This document shows, piece by piece, positions 4,634 to 5,180 of a stretch of 5,180 nt of DNA. The notes beneath the pieces are model-generated. The model was not told where the DNA came from, did not search any database, and was given only the letters and a program-made list of their open reading frames with translations. The stretch covers positions 1 to 5,180 of the forward strand of contig JAISVU010000266.1 of the NCBI GenBank assembly GCA_031271375.1. Reading direction: 5' to 3'. The first letter of the stretch is position 1. Every line of letters starts with the position of its first letter. Both the position numbers and the translations under genes were made by a program. This stretch comes from Clostridiales bacterium (GTDB lineage: Bacteria; Bacillota; Clostridia; Lachnospirales; WRAX01).

Positions 4634-5180
4634 CGCGCATCCCGCCGGTATAGGGCGTATCCAGGCTATCAACGGCCCGGTCTTGAAGGTTGAGGGTTTT
4701 TCGGGCTTTATGATGAACGAGATGGTATATGTCTCGGAGCGGCGGCTTGCGGGCGAGGTCATAAGCCTTAAAGGCGACGCCGCCGTAGTGGAGGTCTTTG
4801 AGGATGTGTCAATGCTCCGGGCAGGGGAACCAGTGTTCCCGTCGGGGCGGCCGCTGTCCTGCCGGCTTGGGCCGGGCATCATAGGCGGCGTCTTTGACGG
4901 TATCCAGCGCCCGCTGACCGCAATCGAATCCGGGTACGGCCCGTTTATCCCGGTCGGCGCGAGAGTGCCCAGCCTGGACGAAGGCAGGAAATGGGCCTTC
5001 GAGCCGCTGGTTAAGCCCGGCGCTATCCTGTCCCAGGGCCAATTCGTGGGCCAGGTTCCCGAGACCCCGGCGGTTATGCACAAGATAATGCTCCCCATAG
5101 GGATAAGCGGCGCTGTACAATCCATCGTTAAACCCGGCGAATACAGCATCCTTGATACCGTGGCGGTTATCAGGGACGAT
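4626..5180 (+). CDS. ntpA: V/A-type ATPase catalytic subunit A, N-terminal part
   Basis: The first 185 residues of the catalytic nucleotide-binding subunit; the gene runs off the right edge. Full-length A subunits have about 580-590 residues, so roughly a third is present and the P-loop (around residue 230) is not visible. GIGRIQAINGPVLKVEG (8-24) starts the beta-barrel domain, and LAGEVISLKGDAAVVEVFED (41-60) continues it. The diagnostic LGPGIIGGVFDGIQRPL (81-97) separates A from the B and F-type subunits. KWAFEPLVKPG (122-132) and GQVPETPAVMHKIMLP (142-157) belong to the bulge domain unique to A. The usual Y-E-x-T-x-GL after the first strand reads VFEDVSML here, a local departure. The start at 4626 is the only ATG in this frame near the family's N-terminus, and no alternative GTG or TTG in frame lies between the E stop and it. 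Subunits B and D would be expected next. Confidence 0.97.
   Translation, partial: MSDAHPAGIGRIQAINGPVLKVEGFSGFMMNEMVYVSERRLAGEVISLKGDAAVVEVFEDVSMLRAGEPVFPSGRPLSCRLGPGIIGGVFDGIQRPLTAIESGYGPFIPVGARVPSLDEGRKWAFEPLVKPGAILSQGQFVGQVPETPAVMHKIMLPIGISGAVQSIVKPGEYSILDTVAVIRDD

Noticed and set aside
4598..5149. Minus-strand open frame of 183 residues opposite subunit A
   Set aside because: Low-complexity Pro/Ser/Thr-rich translation opposite the strongly conserved A subunit; no start signal.

Overview
The window holds most of a V/A-type (vacuolar/archaeal-type) rotary ATPase operon, all on the plus strand. It starts at the probable operon promoter and runs off the right edge inside the catalytic A subunit. 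The gene order is H/G-like stalk subunit (198-524), C (616-1341), I (1334-3235), K (3265-3729), F (3726-4031), E (4028-4612) and A (4626-5180, first 185 residues). B and D would be expected just beyond the right edge. I found no mobile element, CRISPR array, rRNA or tRNA, and no unrelated gene cassette.

A bacterial V-type ATPase, extended Shine-Dalgarno matches (GGTGATC, AGGCGGTGA), GC-rich genes behind an AT-rich upstream region, and a K subunit with two extra N-terminal membrane segments all suggest an anaerobic Firmicute of the Clostridia/Ruminococcaceae kind. That assignment is inference: no marker gene is present.

Layout. Positions 1-197 are non-coding and AT-rich. They carry a good sigma-A-like promoter (TTTACA-17-TAAAAT) that coincides with a 12-bp-arm inverted repeat. 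The H-like coiled-coil gene stands alone, followed by a 91-nt gap with an 11-bp-period direct repeat and a long-range inverted repeat. From C onward the genes are tightly packed: C and I overlap by 8 nt, I and K are separated by an A/T-rich 29-nt leader, K/F and F/E overlap by 4 nt (GTGA, ATGA), and E and A are separated by 13 nt containing a five-codon mini-ORF.

Together the proteins make the rotary machine. A (with B) hydrolyses or makes ATP, E and the H/G-like protein form the peripheral stalks, and F (with D) forms the rotor axle. C connects the axle to the K membrane ring. I holds the ion half-channels and the essential arginine (R558) opposite the ring carboxylate (K subunit E137).

The least ordinary points are a C subunit about 100 residues shorter than usual, a terminator-like hairpin with an A8 tract inside the end of the C gene, a K subunit whose N-terminal half looks like a membrane anchor or signal peptide rather than a ring hairpin, and the apparent loss of known Na+-ligand residues in K. 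I see a diverged version of a known machine, not a new system.
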